Assembly: GCF_015207065.1 (NCBI RefSeq)
Contig: NZ_JADEXP010000003.1
Location: 1-64,000 of the forward strand
Source: Leptolyngbya cf. ectocarpi LEGE 11479
Lineage (GTDB): Bacteria; Cyanobacteriota; Cyanobacteriia; Phormidesmidales; Phormidesmidaceae
Direction: 5' to 3'
Length of the DNA: 64,000 bases
In this document: positions 55,094 to 64,000 of the stretch, piece by piece
How positions within the stretch are numbered: position 1 is the stretch's first letter
How the letters are laid out: every line of letters starts with the position of its first letter
The notes under the pieces: generated by a model
Told to the model about the DNA's origin: nothing
The model's database searches: none
What the model saw: only the letters and a program-made list of their open reading frames with translations
Made by a program: the position numbers and the translations under genes

Positions 55094-56026
55094 ATGAAAG
55101 ACCATTTCTCTCTTATTATCCATGGTGGAGCGGGCTCACTGGAGCACCTCAAGCGAGAGGGAAACGGATCAGAGATTATGGATAGTGTTCGCCGCATTTT
55201 GCAGGGTGGACGTCGCCTTTTGGAGAATGGAGGGACAGCCCTGGATGCGGTGACTTACTGTGCGGCTGAGCTAGAAGATGATCCCCTCTATAATGCTGGA
55301 CGGGGTTCTGTCCTCAATGAATATGGCGAGGTAGAGATGGATGCGGCCATTATGGACGGCGCTACCCTGGATGCGGGTGCGATCGCAGGCGTGACCACCA
55401 TCAAAAATCCGATCCAGCTGGCTCGCCAAGTACTTGAAAAAAGCGAGCATGTCATGCTGATTGGCAAAGGAGCCCAGGAATTTGGCCAACTGCACGGCAT
55501 CCGTCGGATGCCAGATGACTACTTTTTTGTTGACCACCGAGTCCGCCAATGGCGCGAAGCTCAAAAGCTAGGGGGAATGATGCTTGACCATGAGGATGCA
55601 TCCCCCCCTAAAAAACTGGGCACGATTGGTGCCGTAGCCCGAGATCTGCAGGGCAATTTAGCGGCAGCCACGTCCACTGGAGGTATCGTTAACAAACGCT
55701 GGGGGCGGGTGGGCGATAGCCCGATTATTGGCGCAGGTGTGTTTGCCGACAATGACACTTGTGCCGTGTCAGCGACAGGGTATGGTGAGCAATTTCAGAG
55801 AACGGTGCTCTGTAAAATGATCTCCAATTTTGTCTACTTTCAAAAACAAGATGCCGCCGCTGCCGCCACCGCAGGTATCAACTATCTGGTGCAGAAAGTG
55901 AATGGTCTCGGGGGAGTGATTGTCGTTGATCACAAAGGCGGCTGTGCTGTGGACCACTCCACATCTGGCATCATTTACGGTCTGATTGAAAAATCTGGCT
56001 CAGACGTTTGTAAGTTTACAAAATAA
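55094..56026 (+). CDS. Isoaspartyl peptidase / type III L-asparaginase
   Basis: 310 residues of the N-terminal-nucleophile family. The precursor self-cleaves before Thr177 in 'KKLGTIGAVARDLQGNLAAATSTGG'. N-terminal 'FSLIIHGGAG' and 'YNAGRGSVLNEYGEVEMDAAIMDGATLDAGA' are hallmarks. Hydrolyses beta-aspartyl peptides and can act on L-asparagine, which in cyanobacteria fits breakdown of beta-Asp-Arg from cyanophycin. It is divergent from the ATP-grasp gene. Confidence 0.93.
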   Translation: MKDHFSLIIHGGAGSLEHLKREGNGSEIMDSVRRILQGGRRLLENGGTALDAVTYCAAELEDDPLYNAGRGSVLNEYGEVEMDAAIMDGATLDAGAIAGVTTIKNPIQLARQVLEKSEHVMLIGKGAQEFGQLHGIRRMPDDYFFVDHRVRQWREAQKLGGMMLDHEDASPPKKLGTIGAVARDLQGNLAAATSTGGIVNKRWGRVGDSPIIGAGVFADNDTCAVSATGYGEQFQRTVLCKMISNFVYFQKQDAAAAATAGINYLVQKVNGLGGVIVVDHKGGCAVDHSTSGIIYGLIEKSGSDVCKFTK

Positions 56027-56097
56027 CGAAATAGCGAGATTGGTCAGTGACCGTGGGGCTGCAGATAAATCGTGGTTGGTGAGTACGGCACGAACAA

Positions 56098-56421
56098 TCA
56101 GCCTGCTTGTGCCGGTAGCTTTTTTCCCTCAAGGCTGTACCGATTATCATCTACCCAACGGAGAACGTTCTTGGCCAGCCGACTTTTGCTTTTGATGGCC
56201 CTGAGCGCGCCGGGCAAGTCAAGCTGCTCGGCTGTTTCTAGATGTTCTAAGTCAAACAGCCCCGTATTGACTAAATCAATCCGATTAAACTCGTCTTCTA
56301 AGTTGGTAAAAATGGCTAGAAAATGCAGCGCTGTTTCCAGCTCTGGCGGATCGATAATGGGACAATCTTGGTTAGCTAAAAAAGTATTCACGGCGCGCTC
56401 AAAAACTGCATAGATGCTCAA
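56098..56421 (-). CDS. Small conserved protein, unknown
   Basis: 107 residues: 'ELETALHFLAIFTNLEDEFNRIDLVNTGLFDLEHL' and 'LRAIKSKSRLAKNVLRWVDDNRYSLEG'. Acidic and helical, no membrane segment or signal. I do not recognise it. It lies convergent with the isoaspartyl peptidase gene. Confidence 0.65.
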   Translation of the reverse strand: MSIYAVFERAVNTFLANQDCPIIDPPELETALHFLAIFTNLEDEFNRIDLVNTGLFDLEHLETAEQLDLPGALRAIKSKSRLAKNVLRWVDDNRYSLEGKKLPAQAG

Positions 56422-56564
56422 ACCTGACTGCAGAGGGGGCCATGCAGATTTCTTTTGAGTAGTTTCTTGCTTAGAAAGGTGGGGCTATAGTCTACTCAAA
56501 AGATTATCGTGTAATGTTTGACGCGTTCTCCGAGGGCGTCGTTCCCTTAATTACCCGTGCGCGC

Positions 56565-57401
56565 TTAGTACTCAACAATAACCGGTGTATGATCGCTGGG
56601 TTTTTCTAACTTGCGAGGTTCGACATCGATCCAGCAGCGTGTGGCTTGCTCGTATAGTTCGGGGGAGAGGTAATGGTGATCGATGCGCCAGCCCATATTG
56701 CGTCGAAAGGAAGCAGCCCGGTAATCCCACCAGCTAAAGTGACCGCCTTCGTCTGTAAACTTGCGAAAAGCGTCGGCCAAACCGACCCCCAGCAGATCGC
56801 TGAGGCTGTCTCGTTCCATTGGACTGCGGCCAACGGCCAATACATCCCTCAAGGTTTCGCGTTCCTTGGGAGAAGACATAATATGCTTGTCTCGTTTTTC
56901 GTCGGTGTAAATGTCTTTATTCTCCAGAGCGATATTAAAGTCACCACAGACGTTGAGCTTTGTGGTTTCTTCTAGGGTTTTAATCAAATACTGTTTGAGT
57001 AGAGCTAGCCAGCGTAGTTTGTATTCATATTTTTCGCTGCCAATAGATGACCCATTGGGCACATACAGGTTGAGAATTCTGACGCCATCCAATACAGCGC
57101 TGATGACGCGTTTTTGTTCGTCAAGATTGCCGACTGCTTCCTCGTCAAGGATGGCCCCAAAGCCCATACGCACATCGGTTAACGTCGCTTTACTGATCAG
57201 AGCGACGCCGTTATAGGCTTTTTGACCATATATATAGACGTGGTAACCCAGCTCCTCAAACGGTGCTTTGGGAAAGTCAGCATCGACTACTTTTGTTTCC
57301 TGGAGACACAGCACGTCCACCTCTGGATTTGTTTGCAGCCAGTCGGTGGCATGGCTCAATCGAGTGCGGATAGAGTTAACGTTCCAAGAGGCGACTTGCA
57401 T
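56565..57401 (-). CDS. xth: Exodeoxyribonuclease III
   Basis: About 278 residues of the endonuclease/exonuclease/phosphatase fold. Repairs abasic sites in DNA. Key stretches: 'VASWNVNSIRTRL', 'LCLQETKV' (Glu), 'NLYVPNGSS', 'GDFNIALE' and 'WRIDHHYLS' plus 'PSDHTPVIVEY' (Asp-His). ATG 57401 starts inside the 3' end of the cation transporter gene (26 bp overlap), suggesting co-transcription. Confidence 0.95.
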   Translation of the reverse strand: MQVASWNVNSIRTRLSHATDWLQTNPEVDVLCLQETKVVDADFPKAPFEELGYHVYIYGQKAYNGVALISKATLTDVRMGFGAILDEEAVGNLDEQKRVISAVLDGVRILNLYVPNGSSIGSEKYEYKLRWLALLKQYLIKTLEETTKLNVCGDFNIALENKDIYTDEKRDKHIMSSPKERETLRDVLAVGRSPMERDSLSDLLGVGLADAFRKFTDEGGHFSWWDYRAASFRRNMGWRIDHHYLSPELYEQATRCWIDVEPRKLEKPSDHTPVIVEY

Positions 57402-58389
57402 TCGGTTCGGTTTTGGCAGGGACAATGCTGTCTAGATCGGTGGTACCGGTCTGAATTAGCTCTCGTATTTTAGTATTGGGCAGCGTTGATAGGGTAACTG
57501 ATGGTGCGGATCTCATTTGTAGAGTGGACTCGCGAATGGAAAAATCATTATGGAGTGATGCTTGAATCCGATTGAGAAGGAGGTCACGACGATTTGGATT
57601 GCCGGTGACGGTGAGACTTGCCGTGAGATGGGTTTGTCCGGGCGCAATTGTCCAAATGCGTAGCTGAGTCACCTGGGTAACATCACCAAAGGTGAGTAGA
57701 TGGTGTTCGATATCCTCAGGATTGGTGTCCGGGGGGGCCTGCTCTAGCAAGATCCTCAGACTTTGGCGAATCAGGGGGATGGCACTCGTGAAAATAAGTA
57801 GCGCGATCGCAACGCTCACTGCCCCATCCATCCACTGCCAGTCCAACCAATACACGGCCGCCGCCACTACCAATACCCCCAGACAGCTCAACGCATCGGC
57901 TAAGGTATGCAAAAAAGCCCCGCGCAAATTCAGATCGTCATCGGTGTGGCTATGGAGTAACACGGCATTGATACCGTGTACACCCAGTCCCCCTAGGGCT
58001 GTTAACGCCATGGGGCGTGTCAAAATTTCAGTCGGTGGAGCCTGCAGCTGGGCAATAGCCTCTTGTCCGATCCAGCCTGCGATCAGCAATAGACCCATGC
58101 CGTTGACTAAAGCAGCTAAGATTTCTACGCGGCGATAGCCAAAGGGGGCCTGGGGCGAGGTGGGCCAGCGAGCTATCCAGGCGGCTAGGAGCGACATTGC
58201 GATCGCAAACACATCGGCGATCATGTGCCCCGCATCGGCCACCAGCGATAAACTATGGCTGTGTTGACTTACCCTCAGTTCCACCACTGAAAAGCCCGCT
58301 ACCATTACCAGAGCAATGGCCAGGACTCTAAGTTTCTCTGGCGACGTTTCGGTCGGGCAGTCGCAGACCCCAAAACCATGATTGTGCAT
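57376..58389 (-). CDS. Cation diffusion facilitator (CDF/CzcD type) metal efflux protein
   Basis: 337 residues with six membrane segments. The metal-site motifs HxxxD are seen in 'DAGHMIADVFA' and 'LHTLADALS', the family signature. His-rich N-terminus ('MHNHGFGVCDC'). C-terminal cytoplasmic domain follows 'SLRILLEQAPPDTNPEDIEHHLL'. Likely exports Zn2+ or a similar ion. Upstream of xth with a short overlap. Confidence 0.93.
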   Translation of the reverse strand: MHNHGFGVCDCPTETSPEKLRVLAIALVMVAGFSVVELRVSQHSHSLSLVADAGHMIADVFAIAMSLLAAWIARWPTSPQAPFGYRRVEILAALVNGMGLLLIAGWIGQEAIAQLQAPPTEILTRPMALTALGGLGVHGINAVLLHSHTDDDLNLRGAFLHTLADALSCLGVLVVAAAVYWLDWQWMDGAVSVAIALLIFTSAIPLIRQSLRILLEQAPPDTNPEDIEHHLLTFGDVTQVTQLRIWTIAPGQTHLTASLTVTGNPNRRDLLLNRIQASLHNDFSIRESTLQMRSAPSVTLSTLPNTKIRELIQTGTTDLDSIVPAKTEPNASRLLER

Positions 58390-58493
58390 ACTTAGAGAGT
58401 GCCACGCTCAGCTAAGACTGACAATCAGCCCTGTGCCACTCCATTGATTTGATCTTTGCTTGATCTGTAGACCTACTATGTATCTAAAGCTTT

Positions 58494-58766
58494 ATGCCTG
58501 ATCAGCCGCTTCAGGGTGATGCCTTAATCAAAGAAACCTGCCGCCGTATTCGCCTTGCCAAAAAGCTATGGGATGCCCATAACAATGCCGCCTGCCGTCG
58601 CGAACGAGAACGGGCCCTAAAGTTGTATAGTCAACTTTCAAAGGTGCAGAAGGAAAAAATTCCCCAGCAGCTGCGAGTTTGGCTACGGTATCGCAGCGAA
58701 AAATATTTTGGTGCCCATCGTACATCTCCGGGCAGTAAGCATCGCTCATCCAGAAAGCGAAAGTAG
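58494..58766 (+). CDS. Basic small protein, unknown
   Basis: 90 residues, strongly basic ('CRRIRLAKKLWDAHNNAACRRERERALKLYSQL' and the end 'SKHRSSRKRK'). Nucleic-acid binding is possible, but no family is recognised. It is flanked by a short gap to the ABC permease gene (convergent). Confidence 0.65.
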   Translation: MPDQPLQGDALIKETCRRIRLAKKLWDAHNNAACRRERERALKLYSQLSKVQKEKIPQQLRVWLRYRSEKYFGAHRTSPGSKHRSSRKRK

Positions 58767-58787
58767 CCGCTATCGCCTCTGTCTTCC

Positions 58788-59468
58788 CTATGCGCCTCGC
58801 TTGGCCTTCTCAGCCGGATCGGTCCAGCGCTCCAACCAAGTAAAGCCCTGGGAAAACATCAGATTGAGAACCAGGTAGACAAGGCCAATGGCGGTATAAA
58901 TTTCAAACGCACGAAAGTTAGTGGCCACCGTTAGCTGTCCCCGGCGAAAGAGTTCTTCTAGACCAATGACGGCCACTAGGCTAGTGTCCTTGAGCAATGT
59001 GGTGAACTCGTTGCCAAGCGGGGGAATCATCCGGCGCAGCGCCTGGGGCAGGACGATGTAGCGCATGGTTTGTATGGAGTTAAGCCCCATGGATGAGGCG
59101 GCCTCCCACTGACCGCGATCAATGGATTGAATGCCGCCGCGCACAATTTCAGCGACATAGGCCGCTGAGTTAAGGCTTAGGGCCAGCACGCCAGCGGACC
59201 AGCGATCAAAGGTAAAGCCTAATCCCATCGCTTTGAATAGAGCCGGGAATCCAAAATAAATCCAAAAAATCTGGACTAGCAGTGGTGTGCCGCGAAAAAA
59301 CTCAATATAGGCACGGGTGGCTAGACGTACGGGCAGGAAACTAGAGAGTCTGGCGGTGCCCAGCAAAGTGCCGCCGATAAAGCCAAAGAAGATGGACAGA
59401 GCGGTTAGCTGTATGGTCGTTACGGCCCCCTGGAGTAGAGCGGGCAGAGCATCAATAATATATTCCAC
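58788..59468 (-). CDS. Polar amino acid ABC transporter permease (HisM/GlnP type)
   Basis: 226 residues. Membrane segments and the EAA loop 'QWEAASSMGLNSIQTMRYIVLPQALRRMIPPL' are typical. 'YIEFFRGTPLLVQIFWIYFGFPAL' is a family hallmark. GTG start at 59468. It follows the solute-binding gene by 149 bp on the same strand. The ATPase gene is separate, divergent at 60732. Confidence 0.94.
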   Translation of the reverse strand: MEYIIDALPALLQGAVTTIQLTALSIFFGFIGGTLLGTARLSSFLPVRLATRAYIEFFRGTPLLVQIFWIYFGFPALFKAMGLGFTFDRWSAGVLALSLNSAAYVAEIVRGGIQSIDRGQWEAASSMGLNSIQTMRYIVLPQALRRMIPPLGNEFTTLLKDTSLVAVIGLEELFRRGQLTVATNFRAFEIYTAIGLVYLVLNLMFSQGFTWLERWTDPAEKAKRGA

Positions 59469-59617
59469 GTCAGTGGGGCCTCTACTGTGAGGTCCTTTGA
59501 ATGAATAGTAGTGCTGTTGGCCCTAACAGGGTGGCCAGGGCGATGTTGCGAGACAGGTGTGATGGTCAGGTTTCGCCAGCACAGGGACTTAGAAACCTGA
59601 TGGCCCACTAAAAAAAT

Positions 59618-60451
59618 CTAAAATGCGGTCTCAGGTAGCGTACCGACAGGAGCGGTACCAAACCATTTTTCGTAAATGGTGTCGTAGGTACCGTTTTCGA
59701 TTATTTCTGTCAGGGCTGTGTTTAAGATCTCTAGGTTAGGCGAATCTTTGGGCATGGCGATGCCATAAAACTCTTCGGTGAGTAGTTCGCCTACGACTTT
59801 AATGCCGCCAATGTTACCGGTTGCGATCGCATCTAAAGTAGCTGGTGCATCATTGATGACCGCATCGGCGTTACCATTGGCCAGTTCCTGCAGTGCCAGG
59901 GGCGCAGAGTCAAAGGTACTTACCTTGGCATCCTTGATTCCACCTGCCATTTCGGCACCTGTTGTGCCAATTTGCACAGCGATCTTTTTACCCTCTAAGG
60001 TTTCGATCGATGTGATTTCAGCATCTTCTTCGGCAATTGCGATCGCCAAACCAGCTCGAAAATAAGGTCGTGAAAAATCTACCGTAGCGGCACGTTCTTC
60101 AGTAATGGTCATACCACTAACAGCGGCTTCAATAGTGCCAGCCTGTAGGGCCGGAATTAACCCATCAAAGGGCAAACTCTCAAACTCAATTTCTACACCA
60201 GCCTGGTCTCCAATTGCTCGCAGTAAGTCGATGTCAAAGCCTACCAGCTCGCCGCTGTCACTCTGGGACTCAAAGGGAGGAAACGCGGGTTCTGTGCCAA
60301 CGACCCAAGGACCGCTAGTAGCAGCAGCGATTTCACCATCCGGTGCTGTTGCTGCTTCCTCACCACCGCCACCACAAGCCGCCAGTACGAGGGCTGCCCC
60401 CAGACTCAAACAAGCATTTTTGATAAAGCGAGATCGTTTCATAGTACGCAT
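59618..60451 (-). CDS. Polar amino acid ABC transporter substrate-binding lipoprotein
   Basis: 277 residues. Lipobox 'GAALVLAACGGGG' gives a lipidated Cys. Body has family 3 stretches: 'WVVGTEPAFPPFE', 'GELVGFDIDLLRAIGDQAG', 'FDGLIPALQAGTIEAAVSGMTITEERAATVDFSRPYF'. The start at 60451 is preceded by GAGGAG. Forms one system with the permease downstream and the ATPase on the other strand. Confidence 0.95.
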   Translation of the reverse strand: MRTMKRSRFIKNACLSLGAALVLAACGGGGEEAATAPDGEIAAATSGPWVVGTEPAFPPFESQSDSGELVGFDIDLLRAIGDQAGVEIEFESLPFDGLIPALQAGTIEAAVSGMTITEERAATVDFSRPYFRAGLAIAIAEEDAEITSIETLEGKKIAVQIGTTGAEMAGGIKDAKVSTFDSAPLALQELANGNADAVINDAPATLDAIATGNIGGIKVVGELLTEEFYGIAMPKDSPNLEILNTALTEIIENGTYDTIYEKWFGTAPVGTLPETAF

Positions 60452-60731
60452 GGACTCCTCAACCTTACTAATCTAATGACCCTAGTTTTGAGTGATGACA
60501 TATTAGGAGCACATCACTCTGATATTTCAACGTTTGATCTACGAGATGTAGTTTAAACTACCAACAACAAAAAATTGGACAGTGCTGATTTTTGAGCAGA
60601 TTTGGCCGCTTAACTGCTGACTCTTGATGTTCAGATCGGGCTGATCTTATCAATCAAAAACAACAAAAACAGTGTTGTTTGTAGCTCAGGCACTGTTTTC
60701 AGCGGTATCATGCCAACTTAAAGGATTCTCG

Positions 60732-61499
60732 GTGGCAGCTATTGTGGCAGAAGCAGCGATTTACTTTGCAAATCTACAGAAAAACTACGGTGATCTATCG
60801 GTGCTCAGGGGCATCAATGGCCAGATTCACCGAGGCGAAGTAGTGGCTATTATTGGTTCATCCGGCTGTGGCAAAAGCACGCTGTTACGGTGCTTTAATC
60901 GCTTAGAAATCATCAGTGGTGGTCAGCTGATCGTGAATGATATTGATCTGTCTGTTACTAACCTCAGTGCTAAGTCACTACAGCAGCTGCGGGCCAAAGT
61001 AGGGATGGTGTTTCAGCAGTTCAATCTCTACCCTCACATGAGTGTGCTGGAGAATCTCACCCTGTCACCCCGTAAAGTTTTGCAATTATCGGCTGCCGAG
61101 TCGGAGGAACGGGCTCGTGTTTATTTGGCCAAAGTCGGTTTAGCCGAAAAATCAATGGCCTATCCAGATCAGCTCTCCGGCGGTCAAAAGCAGAGAGTCG
61201 CCATTGCCCGCTCGCTTTGCATGGAGCCTGAGATTTTGCTCTTTGATGAACCGACCAGTGCGCTCGATCCTGAGCTTGTAGGTGAGGTCTTAGAAGTTAT
61301 GCGTGCCCTAGCCGAGGATGGGATGACCATGGCCGTGGTTACCCACGAAATGCAGTTTGCTCGGGAGGTAGCTAGTCGCGTCATGTTTCTTAATAAAGGG
61401 GTGGTAGAAGAAACGGGTGACCCGCGAGATGTGTTGAGAAATCCTCAGAGTGAGCGACTGCAGATATTCCTCAGCCGTATGAATGGTCTGACGGTTTGA
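60732..61499 (+). CDS. Polar amino acid ABC transporter ATP-binding protein (GlnQ type)
   Basis: About 255 residues. Walker A 'GSSGCGKSTLLRCFNRLE', Q-loop 'VFQQFNLYPHMSVLENLTLSP', ABC signature 'LSGGQKQRVAIARSL', Walker B 'ILLFDEPTSALDPE' and H-loop 'VVTHEMQFA'. Start is a GTG at 60732 with AAGGA upstream. A GTG at 60672 would add 20 residues. Divergent from the binding protein gene. Confidence 0.94.
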   Translation: MAAIVAEAAIYFANLQKNYGDLSVLRGINGQIHRGEVVAIIGSSGCGKSTLLRCFNRLEIISGGQLIVNDIDLSVTNLSAKSLQQLRAKVGMVFQQFNLYPHMSVLENLTLSPRKVLQLSAAESEERARVYLAKVGLAEKSMAYPDQLSGGQKQRVAIARSLCMEPEILLFDEPTSALDPELVGEVLEVMRALAEDGMTMAVVTHEMQFAREVASRVMFLNKGVVEETGDPRDVLRNPQSERLQIFLSRMNGLTV

Positions 61500-61542
61500 G
61501 TTAAGGATAAGGATTTTCAAGATCCAAAAATTAACGCTGGAG

Positions 61543-61562
61543 AGACGTTCCATGGAACGTCT
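61543..61562. repeat. Dispersed CCATGG-centred palindrome, short copy
   Basis: Perfect 20-bp palindrome agacgttccatggaacgtct, sharing the central cgttccatggaacg of copy 2. It lies between the ABC ATPase gene and the GH57 gene, which are convergent. Confidence 0.6.
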
Positions 61563-61618
61563 GTAGTACCAATTAGTAGAACCTACTGTGAGCCATAACG
61601 TGCTCTCGAGTGGTCAGC

Positions 61619-63163
61619 TTAGGCAAATCCTCGTTCTATAAAACTACAGCCTTGCTGGTAAATAGTGTGGGCGTAGTCAGTCCACTGCCCTTGGCCCCAA
61701 TAGCGGAAGCAGCTAGTTTGCAGAACTAAGTTATGTAAGAGTGCCTGCCGATAGTTGGCATTTAAGGCTAGCTTAGAGTGCTGACTTACGGGTACGGCAT
61801 TGATCGCTTGGTGAAAACGAGCACTGAGTTGTTCCATAGGACCAATGACGTTCTCGTAGCCATCAACCCAACTGCGATCATTGGTCCAAGATCCCCCGGT
61901 AAATGTAGTGTGGTGTTGCTGGAGTGTTGCAATTGCATTCTGCATCCGTTCTGGGGTGATCTCGCTACTTAGGGTCTGCCAGAGCTGATGTTGGCCAATC
62001 GCCTGACATGCAGGAAAATTCTCTTCGGTGACGCCCTCTGCTTCCAGCAGTTCTAAATATTCAGTGCCATTAATTCCGGTAATGCCAGCCTCATGACGCG
62101 CCTCATGCCAAGCGCGCTTGAACGCCCCCGGAAATTCATTCATCATGACACCGCCGTTCTCACCATCGGAAATTTGACTGACTAGAGGGGGAATTGAGTG
62201 ATTTCCTACGTTGACTTGACCCAGGGTTTTAGCTTCGTAATAGGGTTGCATCTGGCCAATCAGTTTGGTGTCAGACCCTTGGGTTTTAATCAACGCCGTA
62301 ATGGAGACTTCCTGACCATAGCTGTTGCGAGCGACTAAGCGGTGAGGCAAGTGAGGCTGTCGGATACCTTCTCCTGTGAGCATCTCCACCGTATGTTCCT
62401 GGACCATCACCCAGCGATAGCCACTATCTTTGAGCGCACTCACCAAGGTATATAGAGCATCGGGATGATTCGGGAGCTGCATTTCAGGCAGTGAAAATCC
62501 CCGAACGCGTTTTAGGGCTTCTAGGCCGAAAATACTGACGAATTGATGCTGCCAAGCCTGAATGTGAAACTTAATGTCAGGCAGTGGTGTGGCGGCGGCT
62601 ACCGCATGTCCCCAAAATGTTCCTAACCATTCCACATGGGGCTGATACCTAGCATCGCAGGTAACGCCTTTGAGTTTGTCGATAATGTCGCTACGACCCA
62701 TTTGCTGCAGGCCCCATAGCAAATTACCCGAGTAATCCAGCATAACCCGTGGGTTACAGCCCTGCTCGACCAGCTCAGGGATAAAGTCACCTATGCGGGC
62801 ATAGCAGTAGGCGAAAGGACCCGCATTATGGTTATCACCCTCATAGGGGTGTTCAAACATATACTGCAAATGTCCAATTAGCTGGCCTGCTGGCCCTGCT
62901 GGGATTGTCGGCTGATGCATGTGAAGTGCGATCGCAAAGCCTGCCGATAGGCTACTGAGATTGAGATTGCTTCGATCTAAAAAGACTGGCCGCTCAGAAT
63001 GACATACTCCTTGAATGGAGGACTCCCATCCGCAGAGTGTAGGAAGTATTTGGTCATCAATAGCTGGGGCCGACATCACAGCAGACATATGCTTCAGGGT
63101 TATTAAAGATAGATTTATCTCTCTATCCCCAGTCTCCCAGCAACGGGCTCTAAAATAAACCAT
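61619..63163 (-). CDS. GH57 family glycoside hydrolase
   Basis: 514 residues. Family 57 signatures: 'AIALHMHQPTIPAG' near the N-terminus (HQP), 'WLGTFWGHAVAAATPLPD', 'GFSLPEMQLPNHPD' with Glu as the nucleophile candidate, and 'WVMVQEHTVEML'. GH57 includes amylopullulanase and branching-type enzymes acting on alpha-glucans, so a role in glycogen turnover is possible. The exact activity cannot be read. A start at about 63088 (MSAVMSAPAID) is also possible. Confidence 0.85.
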   Translation of the reverse strand: MVYFRARCWETGDREINLSLITLKHMSAVMSAPAIDDQILPTLCGWESSIQGVCHSERPVFLDRSNLNLSSLSAGFAIALHMHQPTIPAGPAGQLIGHLQYMFEHPYEGDNHNAGPFAYCYARIGDFIPELVEQGCNPRVMLDYSGNLLWGLQQMGRSDIIDKLKGVTCDARYQPHVEWLGTFWGHAVAAATPLPDIKFHIQAWQHQFVSIFGLEALKRVRGFSLPEMQLPNHPDALYTLVSALKDSGYRWVMVQEHTVEMLTGEGIRQPHLPHRLVARNSYGQEVSITALIKTQGSDTKLIGQMQPYYEAKTLGQVNVGNHSIPPLVSQISDGENGGVMMNEFPGAFKRAWHEARHEAGITGINGTEYLELLEAEGVTEENFPACQAIGQHQLWQTLSSEITPERMQNAIATLQQHHTTFTGGSWTNDRSWVDGYENVIGPMEQLSARFHQAINAVPVSQHSKLALNANYRQALLHNLVLQTSCFRYWGQGQWTDYAHTIYQQGCSFIERGFA

Positions 63164-63209
63164 CCTTATAGAAAAGATAATCTCAGATTAACTGCCCCTG
63201 GGATCTCGA

Positions 63210-63587
63210 TTACTCAATGCCATGCTCGAAGAAAATAGCTAATTCATCTTGCAGCCAGTTTAGAATTTGTAACCGTTCTCCCTGGGTCAGATATAAGTGC
63301 CCGGTATGCCGCAATCGATCATTGACATCTTCTATATCAGAGGGAGTCATTAATCCGACCATGACCCCAATATTATAAAGAGCATCATCACGCTCCTCCT
63401 GGGTGGGGCAACCATAGCGATATCTCGAAATTTGACGGCTAATATACCTAAATGCTTGGGGATCGGCTTCCTCCAAGCGTTGCTTGCGCTCATCAGCAAT
63501 AGGCTCACCAGCTACCATGGCCGCGTAGTCGGTGTCTAAGATATCCAGCTTAATGATTTTGGCTGATTGCCTTGGCATATGGCTCAC
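63210..63587 (-). CDS. Conserved protein, unknown
   Basis: 125 residues: 'AKIIKLDILDTDYAAMVAGEPIADERKQRLEEADPQAFRYISRQISRYRYGCPTQEERDDAL' and 'LTQGERLQILNWLQDELAIFFEHGIE'. No signal or membrane part. I do not recognise it. The GTG start at 63587 or ATG 63578 are both possible. Confidence 0.65.
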   Translation of the reverse strand: MSHMPRQSAKIIKLDILDTDYAAMVAGEPIADERKQRLEEADPQAFRYISRQISRYRYGCPTQEERDDALYNIGVMVGLMTPSDIEDVNDRLRHTGHLYLTQGERLQILNWLQDELAIFFEHGIE

Positions 63588-64000
63588 GGTGGTTAAACCC
63601 CCACATGTTCTCCGTTATGTTTAGCATTGTGCACTCCCCTCAGTAGAAACTGCTGGAAGCTTTGTAATTTCGCAATTGTCCCTTTGCAAACGTTTGCGAA
63701 ATCCCCGCTAGTTGCTAGATATAAACCGGCATTGATGACTCTAGGCTCATACTCAGCTCTAACCAAGATGATCAGCTAGTAGGAGCACTACTTATATATG
63801 TAGTTCACACACCCTACTCTTCATCCAGGCTCAAAATAATATGGGTTCGTCATTTCCCTCTTAACCGTCTTTCCCGGTTTAGACGTCTTGGAATGACGTC
63901 TAGTGACCCAGTTCTATAACGGTATCACCGGAATCAGAACGATCCCTACCTAGTCCTAATCAGGAATGCCTCAAAATACCTGGCCAAAACTTTATTCAAA
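63588..64000. other. End-of-window non-coding region
   Basis: 413 bases. A hairpin agacgtc...gacgtct (63881-63901) is visible. A frame opening at ATG 63966 runs off the window and cannot be judged. No tRNA or other RNA is recognised. Confidence 0.4.

Noticed and set aside
63966-64000. Possible partial gene at the window end (ATG at 63966)
   Set aside because: Only about 12 codons are visible and the ribosome site is poorly placed. It cannot be judged.
1-64000. CRISPR array or insertion sequence
   Set aside because: The only direct repeats found are the 22-bp tandem array without spacers and the small tRNA duplication. No transposase or cas gene was seen.

Overview
The window is chromosomal DNA from a cyanobacterium, close to its replication origin. 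Signs of this are the many copies of the HIP1 octamer GCGATCGC, a Rubisco activase with a C-terminal RbcS-like domain, a thylakoid-type FtsH, an ABA4-like carotenoid protein, and a DnaB helicase carrying two inteins, one of them at the site known from the Synechocystis DnaB intein. Most of the content is housekeeping. I cannot name the genus from the sequence.

Layout. 1-6.4 kb: a family 5 solute-binding lipoprotein, a 22-bp tandem repeat block, a free-standing ClpC N-domain protein, a small membrane protein, glyoxalase II, and a convergent response regulator and histidine kinase pair. 6.4-18.5 kb: rplI, the double-intein dnaB, era, a YjbQ protein, a MurG-like glycosyltransferase, ftsH and gltX. 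18.7-27 kb: a DUF1614 protein, an FAD oxidoreductase, a RidA protein, then a plus-strand run of uncharacterised envelope genes ending in a Fur-family gene. 27-31 kb: dnaN, a DnaA-box cluster that is the probable oriC, and dnaA. 31-38 kb: htrA and def (overlapping by one base), a DEAD-box helicase, a GH9 cellulase with two CBM2-like modules, and an ABA4-like protein. 38-47 kb: mutS, an EF-hand protein, a DUF155 protein, a large membrane alpha/beta hydrolase, an FKBP isomerase, small proteins and tRNA-Asp. 47-64 kb: a RecB-like nuclease, a geranylgeranyl reductase-like flavoprotein, a TetR/recombinase-like fusion divergent from a fatty acid desaturase, Rubisco activase, an ATP-grasp ligase divergent from an isoaspartyl peptidase, exonuclease III, a CDF transporter, a polar amino acid ABC transporter split over two strands, and a GH57 enzyme.

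The parts that stand out are as follows. (1) A regulator at 50118-51293 joins a TetR DNA-binding half to what looks like a degenerate tyrosine-recombinase catalytic domain. It faces a desaturase gene across two near-identical 17-bp palindromes, and a third close match lies inside the desaturase gene. (2) An uncharacterised envelope gene run at 22885-26464 includes a lysozyme-like secreted protein. (3) A small structured insert sits beside tRNA-Asp, with one direct and one inverted copy of tRNA sequence. (4) A dispersed family of perfect palindromes is centred on CCATGG. (5) The probable oriC carries six exact DnaA boxes. All assignments come from reading the sequence. No database search was run.
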